This document shows, piece after piece, positions 22,363 through 32,774 of a stretch of 32,943 nt of DNA; within the stretch, counting starts at the first letter, position 1; the number at the start of each line of letters is the position of its first letter. The notes beneath the pieces were generated by a model. The model had not been told where the DNA came from. It saw nothing but the letters and a program-made list of their open reading frames with translations, and did no database searches. The stretch covers positions 1-32,943 of the forward strand of contig JAHYJA010000019.1 in NCBI GenBank assembly GCA_019429325.1, in the 5' to 3' direction. The translations under genes and the position numbers were made by a program. Source of the stretch: Bacteroidales bacterium. GTDB taxonomy: Bacteria > Bacteroidota > Bacteroidia > Bacteroidales > VadinHA17.

Positions 22363-23420
22363 TCTGTCCAGTAATCAGACAATACTTTGTAGCACATTGC
22401 ACCCGGAATAATATCTGATGCCATTACAGAGATCAGCAAACCATCGTTCTTATATCTGAGTACATATCCTTTGCTCTGATAATCAACAACGTCTGTTACG
22501 AAGATATCTCCGGTATCAGGGAAGACCCCCAGTTTGTAGAAGAGACGACCTGTTTCCGGAATAAAAATTTCGGCCGGGAGTTCAGTATCAGTGATGCTCA
22601 TTCGCCTTACGCCATTGTGGAGGTAGTATAAAGAATCGCCGCTTTTATTTATTTTCAGGCAGGTTGGCGAATCAGATATTTCCGGAAAAACGAATCTTTT
22701 AACTATTTCACCGTTTTGTGTACCTATGGCGACCAGTTCCGCAAAATTCTCCCTTGCCCAACCGCCGTTACACAGAACCCAGAGTGTATTATTTCTGTCG
22801 ACCACCATGCTCTCAGGCTCTGAACCAACCATGATCGAATCAGCTACTCTGTTGTCGGTGGTATTGATAACCATTATCTCGTTGCCACCGGCCCAGCATG
22901 CAATAAAGGCCTGGTTGTCTACAATAGCGATAGCTTCGGATGATCTGCGGATATCAATATAGTCCTCAACTGAAAGTGATTGCAGATCGATCACAGTAAC
23001 TGAGTCTGACCAGAGACTTGTTACGTATGCTTTGTTATTGTTGAGAATACCAATATATCTGGGTGAGTTCAATCCGCTGATTGTTTTCAACGACTCAAGT
23101 GTATTAGCCTTAACCACTTCAATTTTGTCTGAATTATTAACAACGATATAAGCCCTGTCACCGGAGATCTCCATCGAATATGGGACATCCCCCAGGGGGT
23201 ATTTATTGATTTTTGAGAACAGATGATTCATTACCCTGGCGGAATCGTAAGAGAAAAATGAGAGTGAACCGTTGCCGGCCCTGAAATTGCCCTCGTTGAG
23301 GATGAATAAGCCTGGTCCCTGAATGGCTGATTCGGTGAAATCAATTATTACGGGTCCGGGACTTCTTTCACATGATATTGAAAGAAGTAATGCAATCATC
23401 GCGATAAAGATTCTTTTCAT
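22359..23420 (-). CDS. btuG: surface beta-propeller lipoprotein, BtuG-like B12-binding protein
   Basis: The 353-residue protein begins with a lipoprotein signal (MKRIFIAMIALLLSISC, Cys17). Then repeated four-stranded blades of a YncE-type beta-propeller follow: GD.PYSMEISGDRAYIVVNNSDKIEVV, NNKAYVTSLWSDSVTVIDL, NQAFIACWAGGNEIMVINT and NNTLWVLCNGGW, with related blades to the end. It sits between the TonB receptor gene and btuF in a riboswitch-led operon. BtuG of gut Bacteroides is exactly such a propeller lipoprotein, holding B12 with very high affinity at the cell surface on top of BtuB. Identity with BtuG is inferred from fold and position, not from recognised B12-contact residues. The stop overlaps the btuF start. 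It begins two bases after the btuB stop. Confidence 0.75.
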   Translation of the reverse strand: MKRIFIAMIALLLSISCERSPGPVIIDFTESAIQGPGLFILNEGNFRAGNGSLSFFSYDSARVMNHLFSKINKYPLGDVPYSMEISGDRAYIVVNNSDKIEVVKANTLESLKTISGLNSPRYIGILNNNKAYVTSLWSDSVTVIDLQSLSVEDYIDIRRSSEAIAIVDNQAFIACWAGGNEIMVINTTDNRVADSIMVGSEPESMVVDRNNTLWVLCNGGWARENFAELVAIGTQNGEIVKRFVFPEISDSPTCLKINKSGDSLYYLHNGVRRMSITDTELPAEIFIPETGRLFYKLGVFPDTGDIFVTDVVDYQSKGYVLRYKNDGLLISVMASDIIPGAMCYKVLSDYWTE

Positions 23421-23422
23421 TA

Positions 23423-25345
23423 TTAATGATTTATTTGTAATGCCTGAATGTTAAGTCTGACAGAGAACGAACGGCCTGGCATGGGATAATAAGCAATCAC
23501 CTGATATCTCATATTAAAGATATTCTCAATGCCAAAGCTTAAATCAAATGATGTTCGTCCCCAGTTAATTTTATTACCGATTATCAGATCGGTGTAAATG
23601 TATTCCGGGAGATACTGAGTATTATCTGCTGTAATGTACCTTCTTCCGGCAAAATTTGTGCTGATTGTTGAGTAGAGTGATTTACGATCATACCTGAGTC
23701 TGCCATAAAACTGATTAGCAGGAATATAAGCAAGCTGTCCCTTTTTCTGAAGGTTTGATCCATTCTGTGTGTCCCTGCCAGAAGCCCTGGTAAATGTATA
23801 ACCGGCGCTCAGGCGAGCCTGGCAGGTTTTTCCCGAGAAGGTAATGTTTAATGCAGATTCAAGTCCGGATGTATTTACGTGTCCGATATTTTCAGGTGTC
23901 CAGTAAGAAAAATCTCCGGGCAGCCATTTGATCATATTCTTTATGTGACTGCGGTAAAATGTCAGATCTGAATTTATATCCAGAATTGAAGATATTTTGT
24001 TTTTCATTTCCCAGGTCAGTTCATAAGAATATGCATATTCGTTCTGCAGGGATGGATTACCTCCCGGTGTCCAGTACATGTCGTTCATGGAAGGGAGGCG
24101 TGAATTTCTGGAAAAACTGGCTTTGAGCAGGTTCTCAGTGCCTTTTGTCACCCTGTATGAAATGCCTGTGAAGAGATCCGGGAAAAGAAGTCTGTCGTTG
24201 GATAATATTCCCCGTATCAGAATTTCTGTTCCGGTTCTTTCTCCCGCCCTGTGATCTGCTGAAGCAGTGAGGGAGACAAGATTCCGCATTTTCGCCTCAT
24301 CATAATTGTTTGACCTGATCATGCTCATTTCTTCATTAGCGGTGAATCTCAATCTGGTATTTCTTCCTGCGGGGGTTTCCATTTCCGCAGTGGCAACGAG
24401 TGTTCCTGAAAGATTTCTTGAATCAACCGATGCGGTTCTGTTTGAGTAGTTGATCCGGTCGATTATTGCTGCTGTTGATATTTTATAGTTACTGCGGCCT
24501 CGCGGCATCTTAAGGTTGAATAAAGCTCTGAATGATTCATCGTATTGTTTCTCATCGTCAAGGGTCTGCTTAATTATGACAGGCGCCGGCAAGGTACGTG
24601 ATGCCGACTGGTACCACAATTTTGCGGAGCCTGAGCTGCCAGGTCTTCTGTAATAGATTTCCTGGAGGAATCCTTTCTGCAGTATGCTGTTATTCTGCCG
24701 TGTTTCCCATACCGGAACAGCGCCAATCCATGTATTAAGATATCTGAAGTTGTTTTTTGACGAATACAGGAAAGCCCTTGTCACAGACTGAAAATGGGTA
24801 TTACCTGTTTTTAATTTCAAAAGACCGGCATATTTCCCGAAGCTGCCGGCTGTCTGGCTGACAGAGATCAGATCATCCCCACTCCAGTCAGGTTTCGTTT
24901 CGAGGCTTATTGCCCCTCCTAATCCGCCACTGGTTATACTAAGCGACCCTCCTCCATACAGGATGCTGACATCATCTACCATCCCTGCAGGAACAAGTGA
25001 CAGATCGGATTGTCCGAGCATGGGGTTTCCGATGCTGATTCCGTTCCAGATAATCCGGGTGTGTCCGGCGCCTGTTCCTCTCAGCATTGGTGAGGCTATT
25101 CCCCCGGGACCGTAAGATTTAACAAAAACATGTGAGCTCTCTGACAGCAGGTCAGAAACTGAAGCGGTACTGTAATTGTGCAGGATAACAGAGTCGACTG
25201 ATACTTTTCTGAAGCCGGGTGAATTATTTATTCCCCGTCTGCTGATCACAACTTCATCGATCCTGATGGTATCCTTCTGGGCCAGAATCTGTCCTGACAG
25301 CGGAAGGGATATTAAAATTACGATATAGCAAATAAATGCTTTCAC
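23423..25345 (-). CDS. btuB: TonB-dependent cobalamin receptor (BtuB-like)
   Basis: The 640-residue outer-membrane receptor starts with a GTG at 25345, followed by a signal peptide ending near ILAQ. A TonB box-like IRIDEVVIS comes next (about 26-34). The plug domain follows: SVSDLLSESSHVFVKSYGPGG, SPMLRGTGAGHTRIIWNGI, DLSLVPAGMVDDVSILYGGGS and LGGAISLET. The remaining about 480 residues alternate strands typical of a 22-stranded barrel and end in F-type beta-strands (YPMPGRSFSVRLNIQ). There is no N-terminal CarboxypepD_reg or SusC-type extension, so it resembles BtuB/FepA receptors more than polysaccharide SusC proteins. It is the first gene after the cobalamin riboswitch, which makes a corrinoid the most likely cargo. 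The next gene, btuG-like, starts two bases downstream. Confidence 0.88.
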   Translation of the reverse strand: MKAFICYIVILISLPLSGQILAQKDTIRIDEVVISRRGINNSPGFRKVSVDSVILHNYSTASVSDLLSESSHVFVKSYGPGGIASPMLRGTGAGHTRIIWNGISIGNPMLGQSDLSLVPAGMVDDVSILYGGGSLSITSGGLGGAISLETKPDWSGDDLISVSQTAGSFGKYAGLLKLKTGNTHFQSVTRAFLYSSKNNFRYLNTWIGAVPVWETRQNNSILQKGFLQEIYYRRPGSSGSAKLWYQSASRTLPAPVIIKQTLDDEKQYDESFRALFNLKMPRGRSNYKISTAAIIDRINYSNRTASVDSRNLSGTLVATAEMETPAGRNTRLRFTANEEMSMIRSNNYDEAKMRNLVSLTASADHRAGERTGTEILIRGILSNDRLLFPDLFTGISYRVTKGTENLLKASFSRNSRLPSMNDMYWTPGGNPSLQNEYAYSYELTWEMKNKISSILDINSDLTFYRSHIKNMIKWLPGDFSYWTPENIGHVNTSGLESALNITFSGKTCQARLSAGYTFTRASGRDTQNGSNLQKKGQLAYIPANQFYGRLRYDRKSLYSTISTNFAGRRYITADNTQYLPEYIYTDLIIGNKINWGRTSFDLSFGIENIFNMRYQVIAYYPMPGRSFSVRLNIQALQINH

Positions 25346-25362
25346 CTTTTATTTGTTTTCCG

Positions 25363-25422
25363 GCTGTCGGGAAAGTCAGGGAGGGAATCAGGTTAAGATT
25401 CTTTGCTTTTCTTCCCGAAAGC
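25363..25422 (-). promoter_or_regulatory. hairpin between riboswitch aptamer and btuB start, possible expression platform
   Basis: In the leader, minus-strand GCTTTCGGGAA (25422-25412) pairs with TTCCCGACAGC (25373-25363): 11 positions with one mismatch. It lies between the aptamer and the GTG start at 25345. The base of the stem is 17 bases from the start codon and no U-run follows, so control of translation, or of an alternative fold with the aptamer, is more likely than intrinsic termination. Confidence 0.45.
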
Positions 25423-25439
25423 TGTGAATTCAATGCATT

Positions 25440-25600
25440 TTCCGGCAGGTCTTCTGACTTATCCCGGTTTCATAAAGCCTTCCCATCCGCCAGCCGGCGG
25501 ACAGTGGCAGGTATTTTACGAAACCATCATCGTTAGAACGATCGGGCATCACAGCAGCGGGTACTGTTGCGGATTCAAACCGCATTCCCTTTTCACTGCA
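25440..25600 (-). promoter_or_regulatory. cobalamin riboswitch
   Basis: Read on the minus strand, the conserved order of the adenosylcobalamin aptamer is present. It begins with AAAAGGGAATGCGG and AATCCGC, then ACAGTACCCGCTGCTGTGA. The B12-box GCCACTG follows (25510-25504), then GATGGGAAGGC and finally AGTCAGAAGACCTGCC (25459-25444). A perfect TCCGCC/GGCGGA hairpin (25486-25501) fills the variable arm. It stands about 100 bases upstream of btuB and should lower uptake-gene expression when cobalamin is bound. The whole 360-base gap between btuB and the LacI-type gene is accounted for by promoter, aptamer and leader hairpin. Confidence 0.93.
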
Positions 25601-25634
25601 AGGATAAAGGAATCATTGCAGTACCGGAACGTGA

Positions 25635-25642
25635 CAAAGATA
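25635..25642 (-). promoter_or_regulatory. -7 box of the B12 uptake operon
   Basis: On the minus strand TATCTTTG (25642-25635) is a perfect TAnnTTTG box about 35 bases upstream of the riboswitch. No exact TTTG is found 19-21 bases farther up; a TTTTC lies near 25667-25671. Confidence 0.55.
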
Positions 25643-25705
25643 GATAATTTTCTTAAGTTGAGCGGAGAAAACACAAGGAGATATCAACAACGAAGGATAC
25701 CGGCA

Positions 25706-26740
25706 TCAGATTGTACCGCATGAATTCCTGACAATAAGTTCCGGAGAAACATTCACCTGCCTCTTATATTTGCCTTTTCCCGCGTTTCTGACTTCCGACC
25801 AGGCAATATTAGCTGTTTTGACTGCCAGTGTTGATAAAGGTTTCCTCACGCAGGTAACGGGGGAGTACATAAGGTCAAAACCAATCCCCTCCTCCATCGA
25901 AATGAGCGCTACATCCTGAGGTATACGCAATTTCTTTTTTCTCAGAAGAGCCATAACAGGATAAACGAGGCCGGAATTGATTATGACTAGGATTTCAGCT
26001 CTGTACGGGGGTCTCAAAAATCTTTCAATCTGCGAGATATCCGGCTCTTTCATCCCCGGATATTGTGCCAATTCAACAACAACAGGTTTGTTAAGGGTTT
26101 CTATCCGTGAAAGTGCATCCTTAAGAGTTTCCGCTGATTGAGTGTCATATTTCGAAGAGTTTTCAGTTGTCACAATGACTACGTTCTTATAACCGAGCTT
26201 TTCTATATGTCTGGCGACCAGTGCGGCTCCTGCAGAAGAATCGGTGCAGACAGTATTCAGGCGGAGAGTCTTGCAGTATTTCTCGAGCAGTACAAAGGGA
26301 AAATTACCTGTCTTAAGTGATCGTATCGTATAGTCATCCGCTGCCTCGCCGACAAGGATAAGTCCGCTGAAAAATTTTCTGAGCGCGGTATTCAGCCGGG
26401 TGAATCTCAGGTCGTCAGGATCTTTTGTAAGGATTGAGAATCCCAGTCCGATATTTGCAAATGCTCTTTCGAGGTGCGGGGTTATCTCATAGATGAAGGG
26501 GTCGTGCAGGGTTGGTACTATCATGCCAATTATCCCGGGTTTTTGTTCGACAGGAGCCTCTTCACCTCTTTCACGGAGCATCTCGAAATATCCCATCTGC
26601 CGCGCAAGGGCAAGGACCTTTTCCTGTGTTTCCTTTTTAATGCCATGCTGGTCAGCTTTATTGTTGAGCACAAGCGATACCAGTGTACCGGATACACCAA
26701 GCTTCGCAGCTAAATCTTTATTTTTTAACTTTTTCTCCAT
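25706..26740 (-). CDS. LacI-family transcriptional regulator
   Basis: The 344-residue protein has the N-terminal LacI helix-turn-helix: KNKDLAAKLGVSGTLVSLVLNNK (about 6-28), then a K.T...V...A..MGY hinge region ending near residue 50. A periplasmic-binding-protein-like effector domain follows: GIIGMIVPTLHDPFIYEI, FSGLILVGEA, FPFVLLEKYC, VCTDSSAGAALVARHIEKLGYKNVVIVT, IPQDVALISMEEG and SPVTCVRKPLSTLA. The usual hinge-helix sequence is atypical, and a polar segment (RERGEEAPVEQKP) links the domains. The effector is probably a sugar or related ligand, but no sugar-use genes adjoin it. It ends 64 bases before the -7 box of the B12 operon and is not expected to be part of that transcript. The A/T-rich 97-base gap upstream of it shows no promoter I would defend. 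Confidence 0.88.
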   Translation of the reverse strand: MEKKLKNKDLAAKLGVSGTLVSLVLNNKADQHGIKKETQEKVLALARQMGYFEMLRERGEEAPVEQKPGIIGMIVPTLHDPFIYEITPHLERAFANIGLGFSILTKDPDDLRFTRLNTALRKFFSGLILVGEAADDYTIRSLKTGNFPFVLLEKYCKTLRLNTVCTDSSAGAALVARHIEKLGYKNVVIVTTENSSKYDTQSAETLKDALSRIETLNKPVVVELAQYPGMKEPDISQIERFLRPPYRAEILVIINSGLVYPVMALLRKKKLRIPQDVALISMEEGIGFDLMYSPVTCVRKPLSTLAVKTANIAWSEVRNAGKGKYKRQVNVSPELIVRNSCGTI

Positions 26741-26837
26741 TTCCCCAAAATTGACAAAATAAATTTACTGCTTTTTTCTGTTATGAAGAATATTTTAAGA
26801 AATATTAACAAACAGATTAATAACAGACCGATTCTAA

Positions 26838-28808
26838 CTATCTTTTAGGAGGGTTTACGCCTCTCTGCTTTGCGGCTGCTTCGAGGCGTTGCTGCCATTT
26901 CGATTTCTGCACCGGTTTTTTCCTGTTTTCTTCGAGCCGTGCCAGAACAGCTTTGTCGTCGATAAATTTCCCGGAGATATAGTTCTGAGCAAAGGTCAGG
27001 ATATTTGCAAGGAAGTAGTAATAAGTGAGTCCGGCAGAGAAGTTATTGAGTATCAGCATAAACATAACCGGCATCATGTACATCATGACTTTCATTCCCG
27101 GCTGATCCTGCCCGGGTGAGGAACCGGTCATTTTCATAGTCAGTAGCGTAGAAGCAGTCATCAGCAGGGTAAAGAGGCTGACATGATCCCCGTACATCGG
27201 GATGGTGAACGGAAGGTCAAGTATCGAGTCATAAGTTGAGAGATCGGTAGCCCAGAGAAAATGTTCCTGTCTCAGTTCGATCGATACAGGGAAAAAGCGG
27301 AACATCGCAAAAAGGATAGGCATCTGAAGAAGCATCGGAAGACATCCTCCCATAGGATTGACACCTGCACGTTTATAGAGGTCCATGGTTGCCTGCTGTT
27401 TCTTCATGGCATCCTCTTTTTTCGGGAATTTTTTCCCAAGTTCATCAACCAGTGGCTTAAGGACTTTCATCTTCGCCTGCGACTGGTACGATTTGAATGT
27501 GAGAGGAAACAGGACGATCTTGATCAGAATGGTGAGAATAAGGATTATGATCCCGTAGTTGGAAATGTAATTGTCGAGCCAGTTAAAGACAGGTATGATA
27601 GCGAACCTGTTGATCCAACCGATAATGTTTCTTCCGAGGAATACAAGCTTCTCAAGGTCAAAGCCCTCTTTCCGGAGGGTTGTTATGTGATTCGGACCAT
27701 AATAAAGCATCATGCTGATGGTGGAGGATGAGCCGGTAGTGAAAGGAACTCCTACCTCTGAGGTAAAATATCTCAGGTATTTTGTGGAAGGGGGTGTTTT
27801 TGTTGATGAGACCAGTCCGTTGAGAAAAAAATCTTTTGTTATCAGAACAGTTGAAAAGAACTGGCCCTGAAATGCCACCCAGCTGAGCTTGGTTGTAATA
27901 TCTGCCTTTTCGGTCTCCTTGTTGGATCTGAGCCTGAAGCCATCAACTTCATCCTGAAAGTATTTATACTGTATGGTAGTATAATTATCTTCATTCTGTC
28001 TTCCTTTTTCCTGTGGTGGAATGTACATCCTCCAGTCGAGTGTCATGCTGTTCAGGTTGGGAGCGACAATGCTTTCCATGGATTTGAAGGTAACGTCGAA
28101 ATCAACCATGTACCTGTCAGGTTCCAGGGTGTACTTGTATTCAATATACCGGTCTTCTCCGGCCTTTAATCGCAGGACAACACTTTGAGGTTCCCTTTCA
28201 GCAACATATCTTTTCCTCTCCGAGACAGGAGTAAAATAAAGGTTGTTCGTCTGGATTGCCCGGTTATCGGATGTAAAGAAATTGAAACCAAAGACTGTTG
28301 AATCTCCTGAAAAGAGGTAGAGGGGAAGGGAGTTGTGAGTGGCATAATCCTTAAGGCGTGCGGAATAGACCCTGCCGCCCCTGATTGAGATTTTCAACTC
28401 AATCTTGCTGTTTTCGAGTGTAATAAAATCGTCTTCACCGCTTGCAGCGTCCGAAAAAACACCATATTGACTAATATCGGCGGGGGGACTTTCAGGGTCA
28501 ATTTTGACCTGTGTATTCTCAGTCACCGCCTCCTGAGGCTGTGCAATGTCCGGCTGCGCCGGCGGAACAAAACCGAGGAGCTGGTTTATTTCGTTAACCC
28601 TGGCTATCGCTTCCGGGCTGTTGGCTTTAAACCTCAGGGCATTGATATACTCCGCCCTGGCATTTTCCATTTCACCCCTGGCATACAATGAGTCAGCAAC
28701 CCTTATGACCTTTTCAAATGACTTATTATGGCTCCTGTTATTATAAACACTAAAGCCAATGAATATTGCGAAGATTAATATAATGCCTGTTATTGTGTTT
28801 CTGTCCAT
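26838..28808 (-). CDS. yidC: membrane protein insertase YidC
   Basis: The 656-residue protein follows the Gram-negative YidC plan. One N-terminal span (TITGIILIFAIFIGFSVY) is followed by a helical, charged linker to about residue 130. A large periplasmic beta-supersandwich (SKIELKISIRGGRVYSARL to about 365) comes next, then the conserved five-helix core. The core contains YGIIILILTILIKIVLFPLTFKS, a cytoplasmic coiled-coil with KP.VDEL.KKFPKKEDAMKKQQ, and NPMGGCLPMLLQMPILFAMF. The membrane-inside arginine used for insertion lies near the start of the core. The C-terminus is basic. It starts three bases after pyrG ends, so it is co-transcribed with pyrG and the DUF349 gene. It inserts inner-membrane proteins alone or with SecYEG. 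Confidence 0.97.
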   Translation of the reverse strand: MDRNTITGIILIFAIFIGFSVYNNRSHNKSFEKVIRVADSLYARGEMENARAEYINALRFKANSPEAIARVNEINQLLGFVPPAQPDIAQPQEAVTENTQVKIDPESPPADISQYGVFSDAASGEDDFITLENSKIELKISIRGGRVYSARLKDYATHNSLPLYLFSGDSTVFGFNFFTSDNRAIQTNNLYFTPVSERKRYVAEREPQSVVLRLKAGEDRYIEYKYTLEPDRYMVDFDVTFKSMESIVAPNLNSMTLDWRMYIPPQEKGRQNEDNYTTIQYKYFQDEVDGFRLRSNKETEKADITTKLSWVAFQGQFFSTVLITKDFFLNGLVSSTKTPPSTKYLRYFTSEVGVPFTTGSSSTISMMLYYGPNHITTLRKEGFDLEKLVFLGRNIIGWINRFAIIPVFNWLDNYISNYGIIILILTILIKIVLFPLTFKSYQSQAKMKVLKPLVDELGKKFPKKEDAMKKQQATMDLYKRAGVNPMGGCLPMLLQMPILFAMFRFFPVSIELRQEHFLWATDLSTYDSILDLPFTIPMYGDHVSLFTLLMTASTLLTMKMTGSSPGQDQPGMKVMMYMMPVMFMLILNNFSAGLTYYYFLANILTFAQNYISGKFIDDKAVLARLEENRKKPVQKSKWQQRLEAAAKQRGVNPPKR

Positions 28809-28811
28809 AAT

Positions 28812-30446
<1,635 letters not shown>

Positions 30447-30454
30447 TTATTGCA

Positions 30455-32347
30455 TTAATCATCCAGGCCCGACTGGTCGATCATTTTCACCTTCTCTTCG
30501 AGTGTCTTGATCATCCGCCTGGCATTTTCAATTTTCTCTTCAACCTCTCTGATCATGGCATCGGCGTTGGGTGATTTGGCAAAAAATCCTATATTATTTT
30601 CCCAGAGCACGATATCAGATTCGAGCTGTTTGATCTTAGTAAAGAATTTATCTCTTTCGTTGCGCACTTTCCTCGAAGCTTTCGGGCTTGTTTTAAGGCT
30701 GTCGAGCTTGGTCCTGTATTTAAGTATGCTTTTATCCTCGTCGCCTATTTTAAGCCTGTCGAACTGTTTGTTGATCGCATTCCTGTACCTGTTGGTTATT
30801 TCGTCCTTCATATTGAAAGGCACATAACCTATCTCCGTCCATTTTCTCTGAAGTTCCTTCAGCTTTTCAAAGGCAGCCTGAACATCATTTCCGCTTTCGA
30901 ATTTTTCCAGTTCTTCAATGATTTTCAGTTTTGCACCAAGATTATCTTCATACGAGGTATCGAGGCTTGCAAAATATTCGGTTTTCCGGTTAAAGAAGTG
31001 GTCGCATGCTTTCCTGAACCGTTTCCAGGTCTTCTCCGATTGTTTTCTCGGAACGGGGCCTATTTCCTTCCACTCTTTCTGAAGTTTAATAAGTGCGTCT
31101 GATGTTGCTTTCCAGTCGGTGCTATCCTGAAGAGCCTCAGCCTGTATGCAGAGTTCTGTTTTCATCTGGAGGTTATTCTGCTGAATCTCCTTATTGTCAG
31201 CATAAAAATTTCTTTTTCTTTCAAAGAATGCATCGCATGCATCCCGAAACCTCTGATAGACTTTATTATTCTGCTTTTTTGGTGCAAATCCAAGGGTACG
31301 CCACATCTTTTGCAGGGCAACGATTTTATCGGCCCTTTCGTCAAAGTACCTGAAACTCTTGATTTCAAGCAGGTTAATGGCTTCTACCTGTTCACAGAGG
31401 GCAATTTTTGCATCAAGATTTTTCCTCTGGTCGTCTTTCTGTTTCTCAAAGTATTCGTGATGTCTTTTATTGACCTGTGTTGTGGCTTCCCTGAACCTTT
31501 CCCAGATCTCGTTCTTTGATTCCGGAGGCACCGGTCCTATTTCGCGCCACTGATCATGGAAATCCTGGAGGATTTTGAATGCATTGACCGGGTTTGGTTC
31601 GAGTAAAAGTTCCTCTGCCTTTTCGCAGAGCACTATCTTTACTTCGAGGTTCTTTTTAAGATCAAGGTCCCTTAACTCTTTATTTATCTTAATATAATCG
31701 TAGAAGATCTCAACATTGTGATGGTAGTTTTCCCAAAGATCCTTGAGGGATGACTGGGGGACCACTCCTGTAGAATGCCATTCGTTCTGCAGGGCACGAA
31801 ATTCCTGGAATGTTTTGTTGATTGATTCTTCACGGTTGACAAGGTCTTTTATCTTGTCTATTATATCATATTTTTTCTTAAGATTTTCGTATTTCTCGGC
31901 CTCCTGTATCTTGCTTAGATCCTTTCTTTTGTCCCTGTAACGTTCCAGCAGGCTTTTCACCCTGTATTCCACCGGGTCGACCCATGATTTATAATCTTCA
32001 GGCTTTCCTCCGGTCTCAAGGAACTTGCTTTTCCTCTCCTCCTCTTCCTGACGGAGCTTCCGGTGAAAGTAGGTCTTAATCCGCTCGACATCATTGCGTA
32101 TCTCTGCGGGGGGTCTGTTGTCTATAATCAGGGCCAGGGTATCAACCAGCTCCTGTTTTGTGAACCCCGAGTAGTCTACCGGAGGAAGCTCGATCCCTTC
32201 AGGTGCCGGTTCTTCCGGCAACTCAGCTCTTACAGCTTTTTCAGCTTCTTCAGCGTCAGGTCTTTCGTTCGTACCGGAAGCGTTGTTTTCCGCTCCGTCG
32301 TGTTCGTGCTGAACACGGGCATCCGGATTTTCTTCAGTCATAATCAA
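30455..32347 (-). CDS. DUF349 repeat protein
   Basis: The 630-residue protein starts with an acidic, low-complexity region of about 60 residues. It then contains a series of DUF349 helical repeats, each with the W...G.VP..... W..F...... pattern. Examples are WHSTGVVPQSSLKDLWENY, WREIGPVPPESKNEIWERF, WRTLGFAPKKQNNKVYQRF, WKEIGPVPRKQSEKTWKRF and WTEIGYVPFNMKDEITNRY. The linkers are rich in lysine and glutamate and should be coiled coil. The C-terminal 80 residues form a coiled-coil helix. The family function is not established. The frame begins MIM, so the start may be 32347 or 32341. It leads the operon with pyrG and yidC. Confidence 0.88.
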   Translation of the reverse strand: MIMTEENPDARVQHEHDGAENNASGTNERPDAEEAEKAVRAELPEEPAPEGIELPPVDYSGFTKQELVDTLALIIDNRPPAEIRNDVERIKTYFHRKLRQEEEERKSKFLETGGKPEDYKSWVDPVEYRVKSLLERYRDKRKDLSKIQEAEKYENLKKKYDIIDKIKDLVNREESINKTFQEFRALQNEWHSTGVVPQSSLKDLWENYHHNVEIFYDYIKINKELRDLDLKKNLEVKIVLCEKAEELLLEPNPVNAFKILQDFHDQWREIGPVPPESKNEIWERFREATTQVNKRHHEYFEKQKDDQRKNLDAKIALCEQVEAINLLEIKSFRYFDERADKIVALQKMWRTLGFAPKKQNNKVYQRFRDACDAFFERKRNFYADNKEIQQNNLQMKTELCIQAEALQDSTDWKATSDALIKLQKEWKEIGPVPRKQSEKTWKRFRKACDHFFNRKTEYFASLDTSYEDNLGAKLKIIEELEKFESGNDVQAAFEKLKELQRKWTEIGYVPFNMKDEITNRYRNAINKQFDRLKIGDEDKSILKYRTKLDSLKTSPKASRKVRNERDKFFTKIKQLESDIVLWENNIGFFAKSPNADAMIREVEEKIENARRMIKTLEEKVKMIDQSGLDD

Positions 32348-32411
32348 TCCTTTAACAGTTCAGATCTCAAACGCACAATGCGCCATGGCACACCGTGTAA
32401 TTTTCAGAGTA

Positions 32412-32443
32412 CGAAAATATTGAAATATTTAATAAAACTCAAA
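32412..32443 (-). promoter_or_regulatory. probable promoter of the DUF349-pyrG-yidC operon
   Basis: On the minus strand TTTG (32443-32440) and TATTTTCG (32419-32412, one mismatch to TAnnTTTG) have a 20-base spacer. A start near 32405 would give a leader of about 58 nt before the ATG at 32347. Confidence 0.45.
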
Positions 32444-32528
32444 GTTTTACTTAATTAAATCAGGAAACCAATCTGATACCATGTTTAAGCTTTTTGCCCG
32501 AAAGAGAATTATTTTGCGGGATAAATAT

Positions 32529-32536
32529 TATATTTG
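32529..32536 (+). promoter_or_regulatory. -7 box of the small membrane-protein gene
   Basis: TATATTTG (32529-32536) is a perfect box. No TTTG is found at 19-21 bases upstream; the nearest is 12 bases away. The leader contains a small hairpin GCCTC/GAGGC before the ATG at 32594. Confidence 0.45.
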
Positions 32537-32593
32537 AAGGCATGTCTGCCTCTAAGCTGAGGCTCCGAGTGGCTAATTAAATGTCCATTGTAT

Positions 32594-32773
32594 ATGAAAA
32601 CGACCGAAATTATTTTGTTAGTATCGTTATTCCTTGTTGCAGGCCTGATGCTCTACAAGAAATACGGTTCAAAGAAACAACCCGGCAAGAGCACGGCAGG
32701 ATCCGGAGGCAACTTATTTCATGCACCGGCAAAAGATGATGATTATGAGCCCTACTCGGGCCGGAAGGGTTAG
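32594..32773 (+). CDS. small single-TM protein, hypothetical
   Basis: The 59-residue product starts at the ATG 32594; an in-frame TTG six bases earlier is possible. It has one hydrophobic helix (IILLVSLFLVAGLMLY, about residues 6-21). A basic segment (KKYGSKKQPGK) then puts the C-terminus inside, followed by a polar, glycine-rich tail ending DDDYEPYSGRKG. No family is recognised. It has its own promoter box and stands alone between divergent and convergent neighbours. It ends one base before the stop codon of the HlyD-type gene on the other strand. Coding character is supported by the clean membrane-anchor pattern and the promoter, not by homology. Confidence 0.55.
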   Translation: MKTTEIILLVSLFLVAGLMLYKKYGSKKQPGKSTAGSGGNLFHAPAKDDDYEPYSGRKG

Positions 32774-32774
32774 C

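Noticed and set aside
25336-25723. Open frames on the + strand between the B12 operon and the LacI-type gene
   Set aside because: The stretch is explained base by base by the cobalamin riboswitch, leader and promoter on the other strand.
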